Source of the DNA: Spirochaetia bacterium
Lineage (GTDB): Bacteria; Spirochaetota; UBA4802; UBA5550
Direction of reading: 5' to 3'
Assembly (NCBI GenBank): GCA_009885955.1
Contig: VFJS01000031.1
Coordinates: forward strand, 1 to 64,000
DNA length: 64,000 nt
Shown: piece by piece, positions 8,086 through 18,161 of the stretch
Numbering within the stretch: position 1 is the first letter of the stretch
Layout: every line of letters begins with the position of its first letter
Translations under genes and position numbers: made by a program
The notes under the pieces: model-generated
Databases searched by the model: none
What the model was told of the DNA's origin: nothing
Seen by the model: the letters and a program-made list of their open reading frames with translations, nothing else

Positions 8086-10489
8086 AATTTTTAACAAACC
8101 TCACAACAGAACCTTCCTCTGTCCTCACCACCTCCATGATATTGGGGAACTCCTCCTTCACATCCTCCACATGGGATACGATAAAGATCTGCCTGTACAT
8201 CTCCTGGAGCCGGAGGAAGGCCCCCAATATTTCAAGCCTCCTCTCCCCGTCCTGGCTGCCGAATATCTCATCAAAACCGAGGAAACCAGCGGGCCCGGCA
8301 CCGGACATGGAACTCACTGCCCTGCTTATGGCTATGCGGAGGCAGAGGTTCGCCAGATCGATCTCTCCCCCTGAAAATCGTTTAATGGGATAATATTCTC
8401 CCTCATCCATGATAAAAAATTCAAAATCCTCATCCAGGCGGATCTCCTGGTATCTCCCCCTGGTCAGCTCATTGAAGAGCGACCCGGCATACCCGGCTAT
8501 GGCTGGACGGACCCTGTCCAGCGCGGCCTTTTTAAATTCATCCATGAAGAGATCGAGCCTGTCGAGGTCTAAATAATCAGCCTTGATTATCATATACGCC
8601 TCACGCCTCTTATTGTCCCCGGAAAGCCTGCCGGTTAACTCCTTTAAATTCATCCGTGCACTGTTGATTTCATCTTTCTGCTTCTGATGAAGGTCTCTGA
8701 GCGAATCCCTCTCCTTCTCAATCCTGTCCCTTGCATCCTTTGCACTGTTAAACTTCTCTGCAGAGTACCCTATGCCTGCAAGTTTCTCTGTCATCCCGTC
8801 ATGGGCAGCCTTGAGCCCATCGCCTTCGGACTTCAGTTTATTCAGTTCTGTTTCAAGGATTGGAATCTCCTTAACCTTTTCTGTCAGGGCTACGAAAGAT
8901 TCATGAATTTTTGTCAGGATCACAAGTTTTTCTTTCAGATGAAAGTGCGCCTTTTCATCATATCCGGCATCTCCTAGTAGATCCAGTTCTCCGGTGCTTC
9001 TCCTGACCTCCTCCTCCTTCTTTTTCATCTCTTCCACGCGGGCCCTTAAATTCTCAGCTGCCTCTCTCATGGCTGCCGCATTTTTTTCCATCGCGGCAGC
9101 GCTCTCCCTTATATTTTTCAAATCCTTCTTTTTGTCTGATATTTCCTTCTCCTGAAGTTGTATTTTTTCCGCCATGATACAGAGCTCCTTCTCACGGTAC
9201 TCCCTAACTTCGCTCCCCAGCTTTTCCAGTGTTGAATCATAGGCGTCTTTCAGGGGCCTGAGGCATGTGGGGCACTTTGATTCCCTCCCTGCCTTTTTGA
9301 TTTTTACAATGCTCTCCTCCCTTTCGCCCAGGAGCCCCATGATGTGCCCCCGGGATGCTATAAGATTATTAAGTTCGATATTCATCGCTTCCATTGCAGC
9401 CTGGGTGTTTTCTATCCTTTTCCTCTCTTCATCCAGCCCTGACTCCAGTTGAACCCTGTCCTTTATCCTCTCCTGCACGGCTGCGGTCTCCCTCTTCATC
9501 TCTTCAATTTCAAACGTGGCCTTTTTGATCCCTTTGCGTATCTCGCCGGCCTTAATAAATATCTTCTGGGCATCATTCAGGGCCTGGTCCTCTTTTTTTG
9601 CCGCAAGGTATTCCTTCTCATCACCCCACATTGTATTCTGCCTGTCTCTCTCTTTATGAAGTTCCCGGAGCCTCTGCCCCTTCTCTGAGATATTCTTTAT
9701 GTTATTATCAAGCCTCTCCGCTCCCCTTATTATCTCTCCTTCAAGGGATTTATGCTCCCTGAAAATTCTCTCCTGCTCATCATTGGCCGCCTTAGCCTCA
9801 ACATAGGCAAGGCCTGCATTTTCCAGGTCACCTCCCGTTTTCCCGGCCTTTTTTTCAGACTCTACAATGCCTGCTTCAAGGACTTTCTTTTCCTCCTCAA
9901 GCTTACCGGACTCTTCACCGGAAAGGAGAAGCTTTTCCTGGCCGGCAAGCTCGTTCTTCAGCCTGTTCCTGTCTTCGCGCATGAGCCCCTGTACGGCATC
10001 GAGCCTGTCCATGCCGGCCATTTTCCTCACCAGTTCCCTTCTCGGGGCCCCGGTCACCGAGGAGAGGGCGCCCAGGTCCTTCTGCCCGGAAAACACCGAT
10101 TTCAGAAAGGCCTCCCTGGCCATGATGATCTTTTCAATCTCCCTGGTCACTTCACTCACCCCGGTGGCCACGGGGCTCTCATCCCCGGCGTGTAGAGACG
10201 CATACGCCGTAAGCGCCTTGCCGCGGAATTCCCGGAACACGCTGTACCTCTTCCCCCTGGCTTCAAAGACCAGCCTCACTTCAACGGGCTCAGTCAAGCC
10301 GGCGCCGGAATAGCGCATGTACTCCTTGCCTGCCGGGATTATCCCGTATAACGAAAGGAGGACGCTGTCAAATATGGTTGACTTGCCTGCCCCGTTTCTG
10401 CCGATGATCCCGGTGAGCCCGCCGGAAAACTCCACTGACTGGCTCCGGTACTGCTTGAAATTTTTCATTGAAAGCGATATAAGTTCCAT
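8084..10489 (-). CDS. sbcC: SbcC/Rad50-type ATPase with zinc hook
   Basis: ORF 801 aa; Walker A 'GRNGAGKSTIFDSV', zinc hook 'CPTC', long coiled coils, C-terminal 'FSGGE' and 'FLGFDEIFGSQD'. Confidence 0.92.
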   Translation of the reverse strand: MELISLSMKNFKQYRSQSVEFSGGLTGIIGRNGAGKSTIFDSVLLSLYGIIPAGKEYMRYSGAGLTEPVEVRLVFEARGKRYSVFREFRGKALTAYASLHAGDESPVATGVSEVTREIEKIIMAREAFLKSVFSGQKDLGALSSVTGAPRRELVRKMAGMDRLDAVQGLMREDRNRLKNELAGQEKLLLSGEESGKLEEEKKVLEAGIVESEKKAGKTGGDLENAGLAYVEAKAANDEQERIFREHKSLEGEIIRGAERLDNNIKNISEKGQRLRELHKERDRQNTMWGDEKEYLAAKKEDQALNDAQKIFIKAGEIRKGIKKATFEIEEMKRETAAVQERIKDRVQLESGLDEERKRIENTQAAMEAMNIELNNLIASRGHIMGLLGEREESIVKIKKAGRESKCPTCLRPLKDAYDSTLEKLGSEVREYREKELCIMAEKIQLQEKEISDKKKDLKNIRESAAAMEKNAAAMREAAENLRARVEEMKKKEEEVRRSTGELDLLGDAGYDEKAHFHLKEKLVILTKIHESFVALTEKVKEIPILETELNKLKSEGDGLKAAHDGMTEKLAGIGYSAEKFNSAKDARDRIEKERDSLRDLHQKQKDEINSARMNLKELTGRLSGDNKRREAYMIIKADYLDLDRLDLFMDEFKKAALDRVRPAIAGYAGSLFNELTRGRYQEIRLDEDFEFFIMDEGEYYPIKRFSGGEIDLANLCLRIAISRAVSSMSGAGPAGFLGFDEIFGSQDGERRLEILGAFLRLQEMYRQIFIVSHVEDVKEEFPNIMEVVRTEEGSVVRFVKN

Positions 10490-10509
10490 ATCATTCCCCT
10501 TTATGCATC

Positions 10510-11646
10510 CTACTGGCCGTCCCTGTCGTACTTTTCAAAATATTTCATTGCAAGGCTGTACATCCTGTCGGACTCCGGTTTATCATCAACCGTTCTTTCG
10601 AGATAATCCCTGAACAGCTGGTCAAGGGATTCGCTCTCCATCTCCATTGATGCCATGCCGGCATCTCCCTTACGGAATATCCTTCTCACCTGAACGGTAA
10701 GGGCGCCGGAAAAAATTTCAGCAAGGCTGCTGTTCGATATCTCGATTCCCTGGCGCGGGTCGAGGTTATGAAAATAAATGCTTACGATTGCCCCTTCGGG
10801 AACCCCGCCCGGTTCGGCGCAGCCCTTAACCTCTTTTATTATATCAGAAACACTCTTTTCCCAGGAATCTTTTATATCAAACCTGAGCCATGGCCTTGCA
10901 GGGAGCCGCTCAAACTCCGCAGATACGGCGCCATTGTCATGGAACTCTGTAACGATGAACCCCTTCTCCCTCCCGGACTCCCGGTCGCTCAACCGCTCGG
11001 TGGATCCTGAATACCATACGTTCCCCTTTATTCTGACCTGCTGAAAATTATGCCAGTGGCCCAGTGCAGTGTAATTGAAACCTCCGAAAATACTATTCCT
11101 GTCTGACGGGAATACCCTTTCTCCATACTCTTCCATGATGTAATCCCTTCCGACTGAAGCATGGAGCATCAGGATGTTCGCCTTCCCTTCTGCCGGTTCG
11201 GCCCTCCGGATTTCCTCATCAAAGGCGCTGTCGTCATTCATGTGGGGTATGCCGTGGAAAACCATGTCGCCGATTTCCATGCGCCCGTATTTCTGATCAA
11301 AAAACGGATGCACATTGTCAATGGATCTGAATGCCCTGAGGATGGGGCTTGTAAAAAAGGTCCTTGGCGTGGAATGGTTCCCGGCTATGATGATAAAAGG
11401 GATCCCTTGAGAGGTTAGGCGTTTCAATTCCATAAGCCCCTGTATCATGGGGCGGTTGGCAGGCGAAGGGCGGTGGAAAAAATCGCCGGTGTGTATCACG
11501 GCATCGGGCTTTATTTCGATAGCCCTGGTAACCACCCTGGACAGGGAGTCGTAGAAGTCCTGCTCCCTCACGTTCACCCCGTCGGCGCCCACCCTGTCGA
11601 AGTCATTGTATCCGAGATGCGTGTCAGAGAGATGTAGTATCTTCAT
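10510..11646 (-). CDS. sbcD: SbcD/Mre11-type DNA exonuclease
   Basis: Metallophosphoesterase motifs 'HLSDTHLGY', 'HTGDFFH', 'IAGNHS', 'GHWHNFQQ'; paired with sbcC. Confidence 0.92.
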   Translation of the reverse strand: MKILHLSDTHLGYNDFDRVGADGVNVREQDFYDSLSRVVTRAIEIKPDAVIHTGDFFHRPSPANRPMIQGLMELKRLTSQGIPFIIIAGNHSTPRTFFTSPILRAFRSIDNVHPFFDQKYGRMEIGDMVFHGIPHMNDDSAFDEEIRRAEPAEGKANILMLHASVGRDYIMEEYGERVFPSDRNSIFGGFNYTALGHWHNFQQVRIKGNVWYSGSTERLSDRESGREKGFIVTEFHDNGAVSAEFERLPARPWLRFDIKDSWEKSVSDIIKEVKGCAEPGGVPEGAIVSIYFHNLDPRQGIEISNSSLAEIFSGALTVQVRRIFRKGDAGMASMEMESESLDQLFRDYLERTVDDKPESDRMYSLAMKYFEKYDRDGQ

Positions 11647-11669
11647 TCCTGTCACTGCTCCTTAATATC

Positions 11670-11735
11670 AGCCACAGAGGCACAGAGGGTATTTGGGTTA
11701 AGACTTTTTCTCTGTGTCTCTGCAGCAAAATTTTC
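11670..11735. repeat. Dispersed repeat 'ccacagaggcacagagg ... tttctctgtgtctctgc'
   Basis: Imperfect inverted repeat of the cacagaggcacagag word; similar word at about 49938-49965. Confidence 0.7.
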
Positions 11736-11767
11736 TTTTTTTACTGATCTCTTTACTAATAGCTTGT

Positions 11768-12418
11768 TTAAAAAAATTCCCTGATATCCATGGGCCTGTG
11801 TGCGATAAACCCTGCCCCGTGACTCTTCAGCTCGTCGATTCCCCTGAATCCCCAGGCGGCACCCACCGGGTACATGCCTGATTGTACTGCTGTGTCCATG
11901 TCGGTCCCTGTATCGCCTAAATAGAGGACATCAAGAGGCGCCAGATTCATCCGGCCTGCAAGATACAGCGCCCCGTCCGGTGCGGGTTTGGGAGGGATCT
12001 CATCAGTCATACCCAGGATTTTGACAAAGCTCCATTTCGATAAAAGCTTCCCGGTAATCAGCCGGGTCAAATCATCTTTTTTATTTGAGAGGATGCATTT
12101 AGGTACATTGTTCATTTCCAGGAAGTCCAGGATTTCCGGCATGCCGTTATAAAGGGATGTCCTGTCAAGGCAGTGCTCCCTGTAATATGCCGTCATTTTT
12201 CCGGTAATCCTGTCGATTAATTCATCACTCTTCAACTCCCCGGGAATTGACCGTGCGGCAAGGACCCTCAGGCCGTCGCCCACGTAGACCATGTAGGTTT
12301 CATAGCTGTGGCCCGGAAATCCCTCATCCGCAAGGGCATGGTTCATGGCATTGCTGATATCTTCAATGGTGTTTATCAGCGTGCCGTCAAGGTCAAAAAT
12401 GATACCTCTGAATTTCAT
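11768..12418 (-). CDS. HAD-family hydrolase, phosphoglycolate phosphatase-like
   Basis: 'IIFDLDGTLINTIEDI' motif I, 'ILSNKKDD', 'YLGDTGTDMDTA'. Confidence 0.88.
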   Translation of the reverse strand: MKFRGIIFDLDGTLINTIEDISNAMNHALADEGFPGHSYETYMVYVGDGLRVLAARSIPGELKSDELIDRITGKMTAYYREHCLDRTSLYNGMPEILDFLEMNNVPKCILSNKKDDLTRLITGKLLSKWSFVKILGMTDEIPPKPAPDGALYLAGRMNLAPLDVLYLGDTGTDMDTAVQSGMYPVGAAWGFRGIDELKSHGAGFIAHRPMDIREFF

Positions 12419-12677
12419 CGCATACAACCTCATGATCACCATGGAATATCCTGGTTTTCCCCTGGCTCTGTTTCCTGATTATAATTCAACTATTTCTAGA
12501 GCTGCCTGCCGTGTTCAAGTTTTTTTTAGGTTCAGAAAAATTAATTGTATAAAAATTTGATTACAATTTCTTGCTCAGGAAATTACTTTTAATATCCCAT
12601 GATAATTATTATTGACATAAGATGAAAGCAGCCATACACTAATTCCAATATAAGATAAAAATTCAAGGATAACAACC

Positions 12678-13592
12678 ATGCTGAAATTGATAACTATAGT
12701 CGCCCTTATTACCATGCTTCCTCTTGCCATTCATTCACAGGTGTCCCCCCGGGACCGTTATCTGGACCCGTCATTTAAAAAAGAGGTCAATGATATTCCT
12801 GAAAGCAGGAAAAGCGACGCCCAAAAAGCCTTCAGGCTCATGGAGGAAGGAATCAGACTTTACAAGTTGAAAAAAGATCGCGATGCCATTGATACATATG
12901 AGCAGGCCCTGGAGATCTTCGCGGCTCCTGAGATCTACTACCACTACGGCAACAGCCTTTCCAACATCGACGAGCTTATCTATTCCGTGAAAGCCTATGA
13001 ATATGCCATTGAACACAATTACACTTCGCCGGAGCTGGCGTGGTACAACATGGCCTGTTCCCTGAGCAGATTGGGCAGGGTTGATAAAACATATAGTGCC
13101 CTCAAAAACGCAATCCTGGCAGGCTACTCTTCAATTGATTACATGAAATCGGACAGCGATCTGGCATACATTCGAACCGATTCAAAGTGGAACGAAAAGT
13201 TCATGGAGCTGAAAAGTCTTTTCGATAGGGGCAAAACGCAGCTCCCTTCGGGAAAAAAATACAGGCACGGCATGGCAAGCACAATTGATATCTATTCCTT
13301 CTGCCCTGACGGAAAAGCGATGGTTGAATACAGTGTATCAAAAATAAAAAATCGTAAAAAATTCGGCACCTGGAAATTTAGAAACTTCAAAGTTATGATA
13401 TCCTGGAACAGGGAAAGCGGTGGAAAAGGGATCGGCCAACCTGAATTAGGCTGCGGGGCTGTATGCAGTTATAAAAACTATGAGCCCTTTGAACGTAAAA
13501 TTTTGGAGAAAGAAATAATCAACTGGCAGGAAGTGGAAGAACAGGACGGGAACCAGTGGCAGGTTCTGCCGCTGACCGGCACCTGTGAATGA
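12678..13592 (+). CDS. TPR-repeat secreted protein
   Basis: Signal peptide, 'AIDTYEQALEIFAAPEIYYHYGNSLSNI' TPR-like segments. Confidence 0.75.
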   Translation: MLKLITIVALITMLPLAIHSQVSPRDRYLDPSFKKEVNDIPESRKSDAQKAFRLMEEGIRLYKLKKDRDAIDTYEQALEIFAAPEIYYHYGNSLSNIDELIYSVKAYEYAIEHNYTSPELAWYNMACSLSRLGRVDKTYSALKNAILAGYSSIDYMKSDSDLAYIRTDSKWNEKFMELKSLFDRGKTQLPSGKKYRHGMASTIDIYSFCPDGKAMVEYSVSKIKNRKKFGTWKFRNFKVMISWNRESGGKGIGQPELGCGAVCSYKNYEPFERKILEKEIINWQEVEEQDGNQWQVLPLTGTCE

Positions 13593-13700
13593 ATGCCCGC
13601 TCATTATTGAGCAAAAACAATCGGCTAGCACGGCCGTTTTTCACCGGGCTGCAGAAAATGGAACTGAATTTTTATATCTATTGAACATGGAAGGGCCTGC

Positions 13701-14402
13701 TTGAAAAATAAATCAGATCTTGACATTAAGGATATTGAGCGCCGCTTCGGGCTTGTAGAAAAAAATTACCGGATAGGAAGCCTCAATCTAAAGGCAGCCC
13801 AGATAGACAGGGTGGATGAGATAGTTTGCGAACTATACCCTGACGCAGTTGCCCTGCACGGCGATGCCCCTGTATGGATGATCACATGGCCTGCCGCATT
13901 CGGCCTTGCCGAATACCTGCTGCATAACAAAAAGCTCTCCGGAGCCGCGGTCCTGGAACTTGGATGCGGCACTGCATTCCCCGGTATAGCCCTTGAGAAA
14001 ACAGGAGCCCATGTTATCAGCACCGATTATGACAGCAATGCCCTGGCACTTGCAGCTTATAACGCAGAACGTAACAGGTGCTCTTCAATACAATTCAGCC
14101 GCCTGGACTGGTATAAACCTGAAATGGAAGGGAGCTTTGACCTTGTAATAGGATCGGACGTTGTTTACTTTGAAAAAAATTTCCTTCCCCTTATTTCCGT
14201 GATGAAACGCTACACAGCCCCTGGAGGGGAGATAATTATCTCGGACCAGGGAAGGCCGCAGATGAAGGTATTTCTAAAAAAGTGCGAAGAAGCGGGATTC
14301 AGCTATTCAGAAAAAAGACAGAATGTCTATCTACCCGATGAGACGATGATCATAAGAATCATCACGATAATGCCCTCACCCCCGGCCCCTCTCCCGAAAT
14401 AG
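13701..14402 (+). CDS. Class I SAM-dependent methyltransferase (Nnt1/METTL-like)
   Basis: TTG start; 'VLELGCGTAFPGIALEKTGAHVISTDYD', 'FDLVIGSDVVYFEKN'. Confidence 0.85.
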   Translation: MKNKSDLDIKDIERRFGLVEKNYRIGSLNLKAAQIDRVDEIVCELYPDAVALHGDAPVWMITWPAAFGLAEYLLHNKKLSGAAVLELGCGTAFPGIALEKTGAHVISTDYDSNALALAAYNAERNRCSSIQFSRLDWYKPEMEGSFDLVIGSDVVYFEKNFLPLISVMKRYTAPGGEIIISDQGRPQMKVFLKKCEEAGFSYSEKRQNVYLPDETMIIRIITIMPSPPAPLPK

Positions 14403-14672
14403 GGAGAGGGGTGTTAGTAAAATTTTTAATTCCTTATAAAAATATAATTGTATTACCACTTGAGACCACTTCAAACCTTGTTACTCAAAATAATCAAATA
14501 TGGCTGAAAATGAGATTTTTAGGTATTGTTGTTGATAATTATCTTTATTTTATAATAGTGAGGATAGCATAAAATTTATACAGGCATTATTATTGGATAA
14601 TTAAGTAGTAGACATATATAAAAACCCTCGCCCTACTGGGAGAGGGTGCGCGTAGCGCGGGTGAGGGCATTA
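14368..14672. repeat. MITE-like element with 14-bp terminal inverted repeats
   Basis: 'taatgccctcaccc' at 14368-14381 and exact inverse 'gggtgagggcatta' at 14659-14672; AT-rich core; related half-units at 60063-60109 and 63261-63270. Confidence 0.7.
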
Positions 14673-14724
14673 GATTTAGAAGTATAAAAATATACCACGG
14701 ACGGCGTCTTTCACACCTTTCGGT

Positions 14725-15819
14725 TCAATCGTAACTGTTGACTATGGTCAGATACCCGCCGAAAAGAAATCCCGTATGGCCCTCATCATCCTTCACATGA
14801 TACCAGTAGTCCTCCATCTCTCCGGACTTATCGGTTATAATATAACGCCGCGGCTCCTTTTTCAGGACCACGGCTATGCTATCCTTCCTGATAAGTTTTT
14901 TGATGTTCGACCTCTCCGTAGGTTCCGACCTCAGATTGATGTCCTCCTTTGCAATGGCGTACTGTTTTTCGGCATTCATCTTCTTTAATATGCCCTTTAT
15001 ATTTTCAACCAGCGGGTTATCCTGATTCCCGGCCTTGAACCTGATGAGTACCGGCATCCCGTATTTTATTCCGAACTGCCCCAGGGCCTCCAGTGCCTCT
15101 TTTGCAACCAGTGAATTGCCGTGAGAAAGCTGTTTCTCTATGACATCCAGGGAATCGGGATTTTTCAGGGAACCGGCAGCCCTGAGCGAAGAAATCACCA
15201 GGGATGCTTCGCTGCCTGTACTGTAGCTTTTTATGAGTGCCCAGTTGTTCATGATTCCGAAACGTCCGATTGCCTCTATGGCAGCCTCCCGCGCACCCCC
15301 CTTCTCCCAGTTAATGTTTAGCGATTCTGTGAAAATAGTCATATGCTCCTTTCCCCCATATCTGGCTATTCCTATGAGGGCCCAGTATTTCATGTTCATA
15401 CCGGATTTTTCATTATAACCTTCAAGGAAAAACGGAAGACTGCTCCTGTCGCCTGTCTTTGCCAGGGACTCAATCGCCTTCTCCCTTACATATTTGTCAT
15501 CGATTTTAAAAGCCTGCTCCAGAGCCGTCCTGGACGTTACTGATATACCCCCCTTTATCTCGCCAAGGGCATAGGCGGCGCTGCTCCGCACCTTGCTCGA
15601 TTCGCTGTTTTTGAGTAAATCTGCCAGCTTCTTTTCAGACTTTCCAGTCCCCATGGAAGCAATCTTCTGGAGAAGAAGGATAAGTTCAGGATCGGTTCTG
15701 GCATCATCGAGCCCCTTGAGCAAAACATCTTCGCTCTCAGCTCCATAGAGGGGATGGAGAGAAGCCATACATATTATCAGCAAAGCTTTTGAAAAAATAA
15801 TTTTTATCAACTTACTATT
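14725..15819 (-). CDS. HEAT-repeat secreted protein with C-terminal SH3-like domain
   Basis: HEAT-like repeats ('VRSSAAYALGEIKGG', 'VREKAIESLAKTGD'), C-terminal 'INLRSEPTERSNIKKLIRKDSIAVVLKK'; start chosen at MNSKLIKII with GGAGA upstream. Confidence 0.8.
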   Translation of the reverse strand, partial: NSKLIKIIFSKALLIICMASLHPLYGAESEDVLLKGLDDARTDPELILLLQKIASMGTGKSEKKLADLLKNSESSKVRSSAAYALGEIKGGISVTSRTALEQAFKIDDKYVREKAIESLAKTGDRSSLPFFLEGYNEKSGMNMKYWALIGIARYGGKEHMTIFTESLNINWEKGGAREAAIEAIGRFGIMNNWALIKSYSTGSEASLVISSLRAAGSLKNPDSLDVIEKQLSHGNSLVAKEALEALGQFGIKYGMPVLIRFKAGNQDNPLVENIKGILKKMNAEKQYAIAKEDINLRSEPTERSNIKKLIRKDSIAVVLKKEPRRYIITDKSGEMEDYWYHVKDDEGHTGFLFGGYLTIVNSYD

Positions 15820-15925
15820 CATGTTCATCTCCATGGTATGCTGATTCATATCGTACCATCTGTCCAGCTCAAGCAATCCCGGCCGTATGCCTGAATAGAA
15901 CAGTCATCGCAGGGAAACAAATTTT

Positions 15926-18064
15926 ATGTATAACTATAATACAGGTCCCGATGGTTGTAAAGCAATAAATCTTGAACCGGTGATGAAATTCATTGACAGG
16001 GGGCCATGGTTATCCCACATTTCTTCCATGAAATCAGAGAATCTGAAACTTAAGGGCATACTCCCCTATCTCCTGTCAATTTGCCTTGCCGGTATATCGT
16101 CCCTTATTACCGCCTGCCTGTCTCCTGAAAGTTCCGGTCCGATCCAGGTTTTGCTCATGGCCTCAATCGGCTTCATCTTTCATCTGGGTTTCATCCAGGG
16201 CGCAGCCTTTTTCAGGAAAATCTCAATTCCTCTATCATTCATAATCCTCCTCTTCTATGAACTCCTCATGGCCTTTTCCCTGGTACAGCTCATCTATGCC
16301 GGCATGTTCAATGAGTTTATTAACCTGAGTACATGGCTTTTCATTCTTGACGATCTGAAATATTTCATCAGGCTCATATCCTACGGCCATGTATTCACCA
16401 TGATTGCTGCCGGTTTTATAGTACTTACTGCGGCAATAATTCTGAACTATCATCTTATCATAAAAAACAACAATATCAAAAAGAGCCTCTACCCGGATAC
16501 ATTAAAGAGACGCCTCCCTCTTCTATTGATACTGATGACAGCATTCATCTCCCTGCAGTTCATTGTTTACAGCCTGATACAAAAAGAGATGATCCCCTCA
16601 AAGACCTATGCTGCCGGAGCTGCATGTATCTTCATATTCATTACAGGATTTCTTGCGCCTCTATCATTGAAGCTCAGAGTAACCGGACTCGCCCCCATGC
16701 TCCTCCTTTATATCATCTTTGCAGGATTTACCATGAAGGGGAAAATGGCAGCCCCGGCCGGCTTTGAAGTTTCCCTGTCCCACCTCCTGTTCACATCGCT
16801 CCATGTAAAGGCAAAGGGCATCCCGGACATGGCTCCTGATCCGGGAATCCACGGGAAAAACATGGCCGGAATTGCGAAGATACGCCCCGGGTACAATCTC
16901 CTTATCATCATAAACGACTCACTGAGGCATGACCATTTCAGGATCTCGGGATATCACAGGAATACCGAAGGGGAGATGGGAACCTGGTTCAGGGACTGGT
17001 TCCATTTCAGCAGAACTTTTTCCACATCGAACAACACGAGCCTGGCAGCACCCACCCTCTTTACCGGGGCAGGGACCGAAAAAGGGAGGAGCTTTCTGCA
17101 GAATGCGCCGCGCCTGTGGGATTACTTTACCGCAGATGTCCACACATTCTTCATCTCTTCCGAAAGCCTTGGATGGAAGGGGTTCGACAGGTTCATCGAT
17201 ACCGGAAGGCTCGACTACACCTGGGATTCGGTCAGGGGAAAATACGGGATGCACGGACGGTTCGATGACAGTGCAGCCTTTGAGAGGCTCCTGGAACACA
17301 TAGCCGGGATAAAGGGTACATTCGCCGGGATATGGCACAACAGCTATGCCCATTATCCCTATGAGAGCGAAAAAAAATCAAAACGCTACCTCCCCGAGTC
17401 AGTCGACAGGAACAGCCGGGACCAGTTCATAAACCGCTATGACAATTCCCTTGTTCACCTTTCGGAAAAAATTTCCCGCCTGTTTACATTCATGAAATCC
17501 TCAGGGCTCTATGACCGGACGGTGATCATCTTCACATCGGACCATGGGGAATCGCTGGGAGAAAAGGGGATCTATTATCACGGTAAAAGCCTCTACCCAG
17601 GCGAGATACGGGTCCCCCTGCTCATCCATATACCTGAAGGACTCCTGGGCTCTCTGACAAAGAATGAGCTCGATAATTTCAGGGCAAACCGCGACAGGAT
17701 CACATCCACCATTGACATCCTGCCCACAGTACTTCACCTCCTGGACAGGAACAGGGAAAAGAGAAATACACATTTCACCGGCATGTCTTTCGGCAAATCC
17801 CTGTTTAATGAACATGAGCCCGGCAGGATGGTACTGTCGTCGGAATGTATATACGGATATGTATGCCTCAGCTCCAGTTACGCCTTCATCAACAACGACA
17901 TGTATTATATGATCAACAGGAGTGACGACGGATGGAACAGGAGGCTCTACCTCCATTCAAAGGATCCCGGGCTGACACATGAAGTCAAAGAGAAGGATAT
18001 CATTGACAGGGCCGAAGAAGAGATAAAGACCGGTTTCCCGGGATTGTCAAAGGGATTCCGGTGA
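15926..18064 (+). CDS. Membrane sulfatase / phosphoethanolamine-transferase-like protein
   Basis: N-terminal multi-TM; 'IIINDSLRHDHFRISGYHR', 'IFTSDHGESLGEKGIYYHGKSLYPGEIRVPL'. Confidence 0.85.
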   Translation: MYNYNTGPDGCKAINLEPVMKFIDRGPWLSHISSMKSENLKLKGILPYLLSICLAGISSLITACLSPESSGPIQVLLMASIGFIFHLGFIQGAAFFRKISIPLSFIILLFYELLMAFSLVQLIYAGMFNEFINLSTWLFILDDLKYFIRLISYGHVFTMIAAGFIVLTAAIILNYHLIIKNNNIKKSLYPDTLKRRLPLLLILMTAFISLQFIVYSLIQKEMIPSKTYAAGAACIFIFITGFLAPLSLKLRVTGLAPMLLLYIIFAGFTMKGKMAAPAGFEVSLSHLLFTSLHVKAKGIPDMAPDPGIHGKNMAGIAKIRPGYNLLIIINDSLRHDHFRISGYHRNTEGEMGTWFRDWFHFSRTFSTSNNTSLAAPTLFTGAGTEKGRSFLQNAPRLWDYFTADVHTFFISSESLGWKGFDRFIDTGRLDYTWDSVRGKYGMHGRFDDSAAFERLLEHIAGIKGTFAGIWHNSYAHYPYESEKKSKRYLPESVDRNSRDQFINRYDNSLVHLSEKISRLFTFMKSSGLYDRTVIIFTSDHGESLGEKGIYYHGKSLYPGEIRVPLLIHIPEGLLGSLTKNELDNFRANRDRITSTIDILPTVLHLLDRNREKRNTHFTGMSFGKSLFNEHEPGRMVLSSECIYGYVCLSSSYAFINNDMYYMINRSDDGWNRRLYLHSKDPGLTHEVKEKDIIDRAEEEIKTGFPGLSKGFR

Positions 18065-18099
18065 TACCGTTCTGCATGCAAACTGATCAGGCAGACTGA

Positions 18100-18124
18100 A
18101 GGGCCCTGTTTTTCACAGGGCCCT
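18100..18124. terminator. Putative bidirectional terminator hairpin
   Basis: 'agggccctg tttttca cagggccct', 9-bp stem between convergent genes. Confidence 0.6.
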
Positions 18125-18161
18125 GACATAAGTGAATGTCCTGAATCATATTATAACATCT

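Noticed and set aside
7708-8097. ORFs 7708-7911, 7811-8032, 7840-8022, 7912-8097 as proteins
   Set aside because: Low-complexity translations arising from the GC-rich inverted-repeat region; mutually overlapping on both strands, no domain or convincing ribosome-binding site.
9752-10313. Antisense ORFs of 147-148 aa over sbcC
   Set aside because: Long antisense ORFs expected in GC-rich coding DNA; sbcC has strong domain support.
16919-17956. Antisense ORFs over the sulfatase gene
   Set aside because: Shadow ORFs; the plus-strand product has clear sulfatase-type motifs.
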